The translations under genes and the position numbers were made by a program. Shown here piece after piece: positions 1-6,045 of a stretch of DNA of 17,457 nucleotides. Origin of the DNA: an uncultured Balneolaceae bacterium. Its GTDB lineage: Bacteria > Bacteroidota > Rhodothermia > Balneolales > Balneolaceae. Location of the stretch: the NCBI GenBank assembly GCA_937982515.1, contig CALJMB010000238.1, positions 1 through 17,457 of the forward strand, in the 5' to 3' direction. How positions within the stretch are numbered: position 1 is the stretch's first letter; every line of letters begins with the position of its first letter. The notes under the pieces are model-generated. The model searched no databases. It was not told the DNA's origin and saw only the letters and a program-made list of their open reading frames with translations.

Positions 1-125
1 CCTCTCTTTAAGAGATAATGAGCGGTAAGAACGAATCTCCCTTCGTCATCGATATAGTAATCGATACCCTCTTCAAACGTTTGAGATCTTCTCCTCGTCT
101 GCCGGGATCTGTCTTTACCGCTCAT
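1..125 (-). CDS. DUF5522-type small protein, 3' end cut by window edge
   Basis: An ATG at 125-123 opens a frame that stays open to the left edge, giving 41 visible codons. A good Shine-Dalgarno (AGAAGG on the minus strand) lies about 8 nt upstream. The protein begins MSGKDRSRQTRRR and continues with FEEGIDYYIDDEGRFVLTA, then HYLLKR. The pattern 'GxDYYIxxxGxxVxTxxYLLxR' is how DUF5522 proteins begin. The family normally ends in a Cys-rich GYCCGxGCRxCPY motif, which would lie outside the window. The gene starts 25 bp after the BtuG-like stop, so it is probably in the same transcript. The function of the family is not known to me, and the assignment rests on the visible N-terminal half. Confidence 0.65.
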   Translation of the reverse strand, partial: MSGKDRSRQTRRRSQTFEEGIDYYIDDEGRFVLTAHYLLKR

Positions 126-150
126 TGGTTACCTTCTCTTTCCTGCCAGA

Positions 151-1206
151 CTAATTCTCTACAAAATAGAATCCATTAGGGCCGATACCTGCAGCAAAAG
201 AATCAACAGCTGCGCCTTGTAGGTTAAACCGGATTACCTGTCCCGGCTGGGTATAACCTTTACTTTGAGCCAGATATATCATCTCTTCTTCAGGAGAGTA
301 ACCAACCGCATTAAAGTCTCGTGAGGTCAATTTTGAATCCTCTAGGCTCATGACGGTGGTATTGATGATCTCAACTCCATCATTTATCAGATAGGCACGG
401 TTTCGTTTATCATCTATTGCAATATCTCTGGGATGCCCGTCTACATTTATTGAACTTATGACCTTGGCATTATTGCCATCAATTATATAAACACTACCGG
501 GTATATCATTCTCTGGATCTCTGTTGAAGTCTTCATCATAAGCAATCCTGCCATTACAGACGACCCATATCCTGTCTTCACTATCTGAGGCCAGGTCTGT
601 CGGACCGAATCCTACGGTCAGTGTTTTTATCACACTGTCATTGCCGGTGTTGATGACCGTAATGGTATTATCATTGCCAAAGCCGTTGTTTGCCACATAA
701 GCATGGCTCCCCATTGTTATAATATCCTGAGGATTAGTACCCACATCAATCGTTGTCCCGGAAACTTCAAACGATTCAAGATTTATGACCGAGACATTGT
801 GGCTGTAGAGGTTGGTAACATAAGCTTTGTCTGCTCCTGCCGGCGCAATGCCGACCGGTGTTGTTTCCATTTCAATCGTAGCAACACTAGTAAACGAACG
901 GGCATCAACTACTTCAATTTTGTTTGTACTGTTCAATACGATGAATAAGTATTCATCAATAATGGCAGCTGACTGAATAGTACCTGCTAAGCTGCGTCCA
1001 TTCACATTTTTAAATGTTTGCTGAATTACGCTTCCGTCCAGTGGGTTGTATGAGGTCAGTGACCCATTAGCGTCACTGAAGTTACCTTCATTGGTAACAT
1101 ATACGGATGCCAGGCTTAAATCTTCGCCAGAATCGGAAGGGTTGTCGTTACAGCCTGCAAGGCCTATAAATAGAATTAGTAGGTATAATAGTAATTGCTT
1201 TTGCAT
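151..1206 (-). CDS. BtuG-like beta-propeller surface lipoprotein (YncE/DUF5074 type)
   Basis: This 351-residue protein has a lipoprotein signal, with a hydrophobic stretch ending in LAGC (Cys19 would be lipidated). The mature part begins with the VYVTNEGNF pattern typical of YncE/DUF5074 beta-propellers. It then repeats a blade motif: TPVGIAPAG, NPQDI, GPTDLA, HPRDIAID and GPNG, each about 40-55 residues after the last and followed by short YVTN-like or VIN strands. In Bacteroides, BtuG is a surface beta-propeller lipoprotein that binds B12 very tightly and passes it to the TonB receptor BtuB. This gene starts 19 bp after a TonB receptor that is led by a cobalamin riboswitch, so the same role is inferred. 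It could instead bind another ligand of that receptor. The fold is confident; the ligand is contextual. Confidence 0.75.
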   Translation of the reverse strand: MQKQLLLYLLILFIGLAGCNDNPSDSGEDLSLASVYVTNEGNFSDANGSLTSYNPLDGSVIQQTFKNVNGRSLAGTIQSAAIIDEYLFIVLNSTNKIEVVDARSFTSVATIEMETTPVGIAPAGADKAYVTNLYSHNVSVINLESFEVSGTTIDVGTNPQDIITMGSHAYVANNGFGNDNTITVINTGNDSVIKTLTVGFGPTDLASDSEDRIWVVCNGRIAYDEDFNRDPENDIPGSVYIIDGNNAKVISSINVDGHPRDIAIDDKRNRAYLINDGVEIINTTVMSLEDSKLTSRDFNAVGYSPEEEMIYLAQSKGYTQPGQVIRFNLQGAAVDSFAAGIGPNGFYFVEN

Positions 1207-1225
1207 AGTAATAGAATATTAAGTT

Positions 1226-3151
1226 TTAAAAGTTATATGTTGCTGTTATTGTAAAATGAATATTCCTTCCCGGCATAGGGTACCACTGAATTATTTCGTA
1301 CTGCTCATCCAGGATATTTTTCAGGCGAACACTGCCGGTAAGTTGTACCGAACCTATCTTCTCTTGAGCCTGTAATATCACACCAACAATCTGGTAAGGG
1401 TCCAGGGCGTTCATCAAGTCTTCAGTATCTGTAATATACCGGCGGCTTGTCCACCGATAGTATACAAGAGCACGTAACCAATCCTTTTGAAACTCGAGTG
1501 ATGTCTTATAACTCCACTCGGGCACATATCTCATTTGGTGCCCGACAGCAGCATCCCCTTCAAATCGCTCACTGGCAACTTCGGAGCGTGTCCAGGCGCC
1601 TTTTTGAGACCATCTAAAATGTATATCTCCACCTAACTGCCACAGACTTTGCGTCTGTAACTCAACGCCACGAACATGAATATCTTCAATATTGAGAGCG
1701 GTATAAATCCCTTCACTATCAGGATACCACCGGATACCCTGCTGTACTTCTGTTTGATAGGTACTCAGCTCAATGCTGCGCATGAGTGGTGAGTCCCACT
1801 GAGAAATTATTCCTACTTCAATATTCGTACTATATTCCGGTTTCAGATCAGGATCTCCACCTTGTGGCCAGTAAAGAGCATTAAAGGTAGGTGGATTAAA
1901 GTTCCGGCTTAACTGTCCTCTGAGGAAAATACGGTCGCTGATCAGTTCATAGTTTGCTCCCAGCGAAGGACTTACCTCGGTTCCAAAATCGTTATAGGCA
2001 TCAACCCGAACAGCAGGATATAGCCTGAGCCGATCTTCGAGAACCACTAGCTCCGGATTTAATAATCCGCTAAACTGTCTGCGTGTCTTATGTTCGTTAT
2101 AGTTATTGGTCTCAACGCCTGATATAGCGCTGCTCACCTCTCCTTTCCAAATCAACCCATACGTAGTTGGCGTGTTGAAACTGGCACTAAGCAACCAACG
2201 CTGTGACTGTGTATAACTTTCCGTATTAATCTCAGAATCAAAGTAATTCAGACTGGCTTGTTCCAAATAATTTTTAACTGTAAGCCCGGTCCCCCATAGT
2301 GACGTTTGATATTGGCTAAGCCAGCGGGATGCTTTATCCTCCTGTCTGGCCTGACTACTCCGATTGAGTACACTTCCGGGAATCTCACTATTGCTGTCAC
2401 TGATCCAGATCTTTGTCTCAAAACGATGCCCAGTAGCCTCATAAGTTGCATCAGCCATTAGATGGATCTGCTCGGTACTGTTGTGAGTTCGTTGCTCTTC
2501 CCTTCCATATGCACGATTATAGAACGTAAAGTTGTTCTTTGCGTAGTCGTACTGACCATTTACTCCAAAGGTCCATCCTCCTTCATGATACTTGGCCTGA
2601 ATACCAGACCGGTAGGTCCCGTATTCACCCACCCCTTGCGTTATGGATAGCTTTGGGGCTCTGGTTATATCTGAATTAAGATATATAGCTCCTGCGAGCC
2701 CCCCGCCACCGAAGGCACTGCTCGGTGTTCCGGAACTAACTTCCACACTCGAGAAAAAGCGGGCAGGTAACAGAGAAAAATCGGTTAACCCAAGTGTTAC
2801 ATGGTTAATCGGGATACCCTCCCAGAGTACCTGTGTTTGTTCAGGTGAAAGCCCGCGCTGTGATATCGTTGCCTGCCCTCCGGGGCCATTGTCTCTGATA
2901 GAAACCAATGATTCCATATTCAGGATCTGCCCCAGATCCTGTCCGTCAAACAATTCCATACGACTGAAATCAATAACTTCTACCTTGAACGGTTGATAGA
3001 CCAAGGGTTGATCGATGCGAGTGGCTTCTACACGCACCTCTTCCAACTCAAGGGTATCAGCTATAACCTGGGCAGATAAACTTCCGGCAGTACAAAAGCT
3101 TAATAACAGACTTGTGGTTGCAATGACATAGAGCTTATATACGCTATACAT
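1226..3151 (-). CDS. TonB-dependent outer-membrane receptor, probably for cobalamin
   Basis: A 641-residue receptor. Residues 1-28 are a signal peptide ending SLSAQ. A plug domain follows, roughly residues 35-160, with LEEVRVEATR, the RDNGPGG turn, ISQRGLSPEQTQVLWEGIP and SSAFGGGGLAGAIYL. The rest is a beta-barrel with LKPEYSTNIEVG, a C-terminal LKNILDEQYE and a terminal Phe in TATYNF. Length and architecture fit BtuB/FepA-size receptors. The ATG lies two bases after the stop of the 61-residue remnant upstream, so translation may be coupled to it. The riboswitch upstream and the BtuG-like gene downstream point to cobalamin as substrate. The barrel itself does not prove this. By eye the gene is more AT-rich than btuC and btuD. 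Confidence 0.85.
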   Translation of the reverse strand: MYSVYKLYVIATTSLLLSFCTAGSLSAQVIADTLELEEVRVEATRIDQPLVYQPFKVEVIDFSRMELFDGQDLGQILNMESLVSIRDNGPGGQATISQRGLSPEQTQVLWEGIPINHVTLGLTDFSLLPARFFSSVEVSSGTPSSAFGGGGLAGAIYLNSDITRAPKLSITQGVGEYGTYRSGIQAKYHEGGWTFGVNGQYDYAKNNFTFYNRAYGREEQRTHNSTEQIHLMADATYEATGHRFETKIWISDSNSEIPGSVLNRSSQARQEDKASRWLSQYQTSLWGTGLTVKNYLEQASLNYFDSEINTESYTQSQRWLLSASFNTPTTYGLIWKGEVSSAISGVETNNYNEHKTRRQFSGLLNPELVVLEDRLRLYPAVRVDAYNDFGTEVSPSLGANYELISDRIFLRGQLSRNFNPPTFNALYWPQGGDPDLKPEYSTNIEVGIISQWDSPLMRSIELSTYQTEVQQGIRWYPDSEGIYTALNIEDIHVRGVELQTQSLWQLGGDIHFRWSQKGAWTRSEVASERFEGDAAVGHQMRYVPEWSYKTSLEFQKDWLRALVYYRWTSRRYITDTEDLMNALDPYQIVGVILQAQEKIGSVQLTGSVRLKNILDEQYEIIQWYPMPGRNIHFTITATYNF

Positions 3152-3153
3152 AA

Positions 3154-3339
3154 CTAACTCACTAATAGGGGCGACTCCTCAAACCTGCTGGCGCTTATAA
3201 TGACCTCATCCAGCGGATAGACCTGAGTGGTGTCGATGCTGCGATTGGATGAGCGTTGGGCATGGGCGTTTCCGGCGAGATACAGAAATCCCGCCGCGGC
3301 GGCGGTTACCACCGCGATACTTCGTATGGATATGTTCAT
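3154..3339 (-). pseudogene. N-terminal remnant of another TonB-dependent receptor (61 aa)
   Basis: This 61-codon frame encodes a signal peptide (SIAVVTAAAAGFLYLAGNAHAQ) followed by TQVYPLDEVIISASRFEESP. That is the usual start of a BtuB-type receptor and plug (LDEVVVSASR). It then stops at TAG, 2 bp before the start of the full receptor gene. The downstream protein has its own signal peptide and a whole plug, so this is not a simple frameshift of one gene. The best reading is that the head of an older riboswitch-controlled receptor remains and a different receptor replaced its body. It may still be translated and exported, or serve only to couple translation to the next gene. No good Shine-Dalgarno precedes it. 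Confidence 0.65.
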
Positions 3340-3428
3340 GATTGGAATTCATTAGGTTACAAATGATGATTAATACATCATCCGCACCTTTGGGAATGAG
3401 CTAAAGAAGGGATAAATACAATAACAAA

Positions 3429-3477
3429 ACCTGTATTTATTCTTCGCTTTTCTCCCGAAAGCTACGAATGTACAGGT
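3429..3477 (-). promoter_or_regulatory. Hairpin after the first riboswitch aptamer (possible expression platform)
   Basis: Read on the minus strand, ACCTGTA (3477-3471) pairs with TACAGGT (3435-3429). Inner pairings are ATTC/GAAT and a GCTTT...AAAGC hairpin with GGGAG in its loop. The 3' arm runs straight into TTTTGTTAT. The 5' arm begins at the end of the predicted P1 stem, so the two could compete. This would suit a transcription-terminating platform, but the T-run is short, so the call is tentative. Confidence 0.4.
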
Positions 3478-3480
3478 ATT

Positions 3481-3863
3481 GGCAGGTCTTCTGGCTTGTT
3501 CCGCTTTTTTGACAACCTTCCCGTCCCGGGTGTTATTACCATTCATGTGCGGGGTCTGCCAGGAGGCCACGAAAGCACAAAAACACCAACGAGTAGCAGG
3601 GGAACTAGAAACGAGGCTCTGAGCAGCTCATCCGCTCAGTGTCCGTTCACCTAATTCCGTGTTTTCGCGTTTCAGTGGCGACAAACCCGCGCCGCTTTGG
3701 CTGGTCATAACACCGGTTGGAACAGTGGTTCTAAGAAAGATCAAAAAGCCCGGGGTGCGTTAACGATCAACACACCCGATGGAACTTACAGCATCGGGGA
3801 ATGCTCCGGACTTTCCGCCCCGACCGCGTCGGGGCAGAGCACCGGATTCCCTTTTAACGCCCT
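3481..3863 (-). repeat. 383-bp direct repeat, copy A (riboswitch core)
   Basis: The block 3481-3863 recurs at 10093-10475 in the same orientation, offset by exactly 6612 bp. I found only two differences, both in the segment around 3521-3540 (cccgtcccggg versus cccgttccggg, and gttatta versus gttgtta). The identity stops at the P2 apical loop on one side and at the end of the aptamer on the other. Confidence 0.95.
3566..3679. repeat. Palindromic dispersed element inside riboswitch copy 1
   Basis: The arms gccacgaaagcacaaaaacacc (3566-3587) and the inverted ccgtgttttcgcg...cagtggc (3657-3679) are imperfect inverted repeats. They are of the gccacgaaagcacgaaa type often seen between genes in Bacteroidota-like genomes. 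In the RNA they would form the long peripheral arm after the B12 box, and the box GCCACTG is itself the end of the right arm. An identical arm lies at 10178-10291. A related element lies at 12061-12215. Confidence 0.7.
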
Positions 3864-3898
3864 CCGCATAAGCGGCTGGGCGACCAATACTTATCCAA

Positions 3899-3926
3899 AG
3901 TATACGGGGCGGGTAAATTAAATCAA
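3899..3926 (-). promoter_or_regulatory. Promoter of the riboswitch-TonB receptor operon
   Basis: On the minus strand TTGATT (3926-3921) and TATACT (3904-3899) are separated by 16 nt, a fair match to -35 and -10 boxes. Transcription would begin near 3892, which is exactly where the predicted 5' strand of riboswitch P1 begins (3890). That agreement is the main support. Confidence 0.6.
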
Positions 3927-4031
3927 AATGTAAATCGGTCTGGATGCAGCCTATCTGCAGGCGGCGTATATCTTCCATAAGCAAAGTCCCCGCGAATACT
4001 CCTGAAAGGGACTTGCTAAATCCGTGCCCGC

Positions 4032-4078
4032 CCCTTCTACTGATCCGATCACCTGGAGTAACCGGATCAGTAGAAGGG
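4032..4078. repeat. Perfect 16-bp inverted repeat with 15-nt loop
   Basis: cccttctactgatccg (4032-4047) is the exact reverse complement of 4063-4078. The sequence entering the left arm, ccgtgcccgcccctt followed by ctac, recurs at 6036-6056 at the left edge of the 23-bp-period array, in the same orientation. The two may belong to one element family. Confidence 0.8.
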
Positions 4079-4104
4079 CATTTTGCCTGGGTAGAACCTG
4101 TGCC

Positions 4105-4153
4105 TCTGGTATCACCCTGACAGGGTTTGGAACCCTGTCAGGGTGATACCAGA
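4105..4153. repeat. Perfect 23-bp palindrome with 3-nt loop (CCCTGACAGGG family)
   Basis: Positions 4105-4127 and 4131-4153 are exact reverse complements around the loop tgg, with the core ccctgacagggtt. The same core forms the palindrome at 5939-5971. This is a recurrent intergenic palindrome type in Bacteroidota-like genomes. It is symmetric, so no strand can be assigned. Confidence 0.85.
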
Positions 4154-4300
4154 CCTGGCTCCTTTATAGGGAGGGAGCATAACGGCGAAGAGGCACATGG
4201 CAGAGCACGTAACAACCCTACCCCCTTACAGTAGCCGGAGGCCCTCCCAATAACGGCCACGCGCCTGCGCGGGGCCCAACCTAACACCCACGGTTCCCCA

Positions 4301-4412
4301 GACCCTGCCGGGTCCGGGTTGAGGCGCTGAACCCGGATAAACGACAGGTGCATTCCCCCCAAATAAGTTGCAAGCCATGGAATATGCAGCCCGCATGGGA
4401 AACGGGGCTGCA
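4301..4412. other. Cluster of three hairpins in GC-rich non-coding DNA
   Basis: Three hairpins lie close together: gaccc/gggtc (4301-4314, 4-nt loop), tccgggtt/aacccgga (4313-4337, 9-nt loop) and tgcagccc/gggctgca (4385-4412, 12-nt loop). The first two share two bases, so they might be alternative folds. No known RNA family is recognised, and the strand is unknown. Confidence 0.4.
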
Positions 4413-4691
4413 TCGGGATGTTGCCGAGGTGAACAGGCAGGTTTGGGACAGATTCTTACACATGGCGCTGTTTTTACACTATTTAACCTGTGTATGTGTA
4501 ACATATGTCTGCTGATATCTCTTTATTATTAAGGTACGTTCGGGATAAGAGATAAGAAGAGTCATACCCTCTGCCCTCCAACGAGAGGGTGATACGTGCC
4601 TTTCGGGCATTCCGGCACACTTCCCCCCGGATTCGCGCCGATGAATAAGACTCAAAAACACAGAGATAACGAATAACAGATCGGAGGCGAT

Positions 4692-5432
4692 ATGGATACC
4701 TATGGCAACAGATTATACATACTACTTCTCCTCATCCCAGGCATAATCTTCTGCTTGGGAGCACCGGCAAAAGGCCAGTCGCTGTATGATGAGGATGAGG
4801 GGCTCTATGCAAGTCCCAAAGCCTTTACTTTCTTCAACGCGGGTGGTAATGCGGGGTACAGAATCGGGTGGGATATCGGTTACCGGTTCTCGCCGTCCAT
4901 AGATGCTTCCATAATCGTCGATTACGGATCTGAGCATAGCTATAAAGCCCTCGTTAACCTTGGATCAAACGAACGTCTGATTCTGGGGGCACGTATCGGT
5001 CATAACCGGCCTGTAAATAAGAAGAGTACTATTCGAACGGAACTGGAGGTGTACTCCGGTTCCGCTCTCGCCCCTGCATCAGAGCAAAACGGCAGGTTTT
5101 CCTATCGTGGGGTTCACGTTGCCTCTTTCATTACCAGCCGGCTACGGGTCGGATCAACCTCCCTGGTATTTTGGCCGGGAGCGGGGCTGTTCGGACAACT
5201 TGGCGATTTTGACTATACCGCCCTGTACGACGGATTCAGCAAAGAGCCCTCCTACGGGATGTATGACTTCACGGACGGAGGGTTTTATGGCATCTATACC
5301 CAGCTGGGCCTGCGCGTCACCGTATTCCGCACGCTTAATCTGCTGATTAACCCCCTCCTTAAAACCGGCTGGAGAAGTGTTAATGAAGATATCCACCTTG
5401 AACCCAGTATCCATTTCACGATTAACTTTTAA
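4692..5432 (+). CDS. Putative outer-membrane beta-barrel protein (246 aa)
   Basis: The gene starts at ATG 4692 with GGAGG 5 nt upstream. Residues 1-29 form a signal peptide (hydrophobic IPGIIFCLGAPAKGQ). The mature protein has no cysteine-rich or catalytic signature. It alternates polar and aromatic residues in strands such as AGYRIGWDIGYRF, PSIDASIIVDYG and LRVTVFRTLNLLINP, separated by Gly/Asp turns, and ends in HFTINF with a C-terminal Phe, as barrel proteins do. Length suggests about 8-10 strands. The next gene starts 5-17 bp downstream and encodes a similar secreted protein, so the two are probably co-transcribed. The family is not recognised; porin-like or OmpW/OprF-like roles are only possibilities. 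Confidence 0.65.
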   Translation: MDTYGNRLYILLLLIPGIIFCLGAPAKGQSLYDEDEGLYASPKAFTFFNAGGNAGYRIGWDIGYRFSPSIDASIIVDYGSEHSYKALVNLGSNERLILGARIGHNRPVNKKSTIRTELEVYSGSALAPASEQNGRFSYRGVHVASFITSRLRVGSTSLVFWPGAGLFGQLGDFDYTALYDGFSKEPSYGMYDFTDGGFYGIYTQLGLRVTVFRTLNLLINPLLKTGWRSVNEDIHLEPSIHFTINF

Positions 5433-5449
5433 CTCTATTGGGTCATCGC

Positions 5450-5923
5450 GTGATACTGAAACTACGTACTATTCTTTTTGTCGCTTTACTGCTCCTTTCC
5501 GTACTTCCGGCCCTGTGCCGGGCCCAATCTATAGTTCGTCAATACTCGTATATAGAAGCCTGGGGTAATACCGGTACATGGTCGGGCAACTATGATTATG
5601 TGGCTAAGAACGGGCTGGGGTACCGCCTGGGTTTTACCGGCAAACCAGACTCCGAGTTCGTCAGAGATCTCGGGGTGGTCGGCACAGTAAATTATCTCAT
5701 CGGGTATAGTCCGCATAAGCTGGAGCTTGGCGCCGGCGGGTACTTTGAGATGAACACCAGTACCCATTCATCCAAAGCCTTCTACACGCTCACCATAGGC
5801 TATCGCCTTGTGCCCAGAGAAAGCAAGTGGATGTTCCGCATCGGCTTTACCCCCAATTTTAATCACGACAGTTTCTACCCCCGTATGGGACTGAGCGTGG
5901 GAAGGTTGATTGAATTTGACTAA
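5450..5923 (+). CDS. Putative small outer-membrane barrel protein (157 aa)
   Basis: I chose GTG at 5450, which gives MILKLRTILFVALLLLS followed by VLPALCRAQ, a clean signal peptide cut after RAQ. An in-frame TTG at 5438 would add four residues. Neither start has a clear Shine-Dalgarno, and the upstream stop is only 17 bp away, so translational re-initiation is likely. The mature region of about 130 residues has barrel-like alternation: YSYIEAWGNTGTW, LGYRLGFTG, LELGAGGYFEM, FYTLTIGYRL and WMFRIGFTPNF. It ends GRLIEFD rather than in an aromatic residue. No family is recognised. The shared layout with the preceding gene suggests a functional pair in the outer membrane. Confidence 0.6.
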   Translation: MILKLRTILFVALLLLSVLPALCRAQSIVRQYSYIEAWGNTGTWSGNYDYVAKNGLGYRLGFTGKPDSEFVRDLGVVGTVNYLIGYSPHKLELGAGGYFEMNTSTHSSKAFYTLTIGYRLVPRESKWMFRIGFTPNFNHDSFYPRMGLSVGRLIEFD

Positions 5924-5938
5924 AAGTGCCTAGACTAT

Positions 5939-5971
5939 AACCCTGACAGGGTTCCGAACCCTGTCAGGGTT
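5939..5971. terminator. 15-bp palindrome after the barrel genes, possible terminator
   Basis: aaccctgacagggtt (5939-5953) and its exact reverse complement (5957-5971) enclose the loop ccg, 16 bp after the stop of the second barrel gene. The position suits a transcription terminator or a stabiliser of mRNA 3' ends, but no T-run follows. It shares its core with the palindrome at 4105-4153, so the same repeat family lies on both sides of the gene pair. Confidence 0.5.
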
Positions 5972-6045
5972 GCGTATGGCTCTACGTATTGCCGTCCTCT
6001 CCTTCAGTGGCTGCCATGCCCCCTACATGCACAGATCCGTGCCCG

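Larger units (their letters stand above)
3476..3890 (-). promoter_or_regulatory. Cobalamin riboswitch (copy 1), upstream of the TonB receptor operon
   Basis: Minus-strand reading gives the standard cobalamin aptamer landmarks in order. These are GGTCGCCC...GGGCG (P2), TTAAAAGGGAATCCGGTG, a CCGGAGC return with ATTCCCCGATGCTGTAAG, the B12 box GCCACTG (3679-3673), CGGGAAGG, then AGCCAGAAGACCTGCC at the 3' end. P1 is visible as GTATTGG (3890-3884) pairing perfectly with CCAATAC (3482-3476). At about 415 nt it is roughly twice the usual length, because a long palindromic arm lies between the B12 box and CGGGAAGG. It should lower expression of the downstream uptake genes when adenosylcobalamin or a related cobamide is plentiful. 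Confidence 0.9.
3927..4691. other. 765-bp divergent intergenic region without a recognisable gene
   Basis: It lies between the minus-strand promoter at 3899-3926 and the plus-strand barrel gene at 4692. It holds an imperfect gggactt/aagtccc inverted repeat (about 3984-4016), a 16-bp stem (4032-4078), a perfect 23-bp palindrome (4105-4153) and a GC-rich hairpin cluster (4301-4412). The stretch 4440-4690 is more AT-rich and should contain the promoter of the barrel genes, but I see no convincing boxes. Short open frames here have no protein-like composition. Confidence 0.6.

Noticed and set aside
1226..3339. One TonB receptor gene broken by a frameshift or stop near 3154
   Set aside because: The downstream protein has its own signal peptide and a complete plug, so joining the two would duplicate the head of the protein.
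3370..3921. Short open frames on both strands over the first riboswitch
   Set aside because: They follow the conserved aptamer, have no protein-like composition, and the same region is explained by RNA landmarks.
4138..4661. Several short minus-strand frames (60-92 codons) upstream of the barrel gene
   Set aside because: They are rich in Pro/Arg/Cys with no family resemblance, overlap one another in different frames and cover palindromes.
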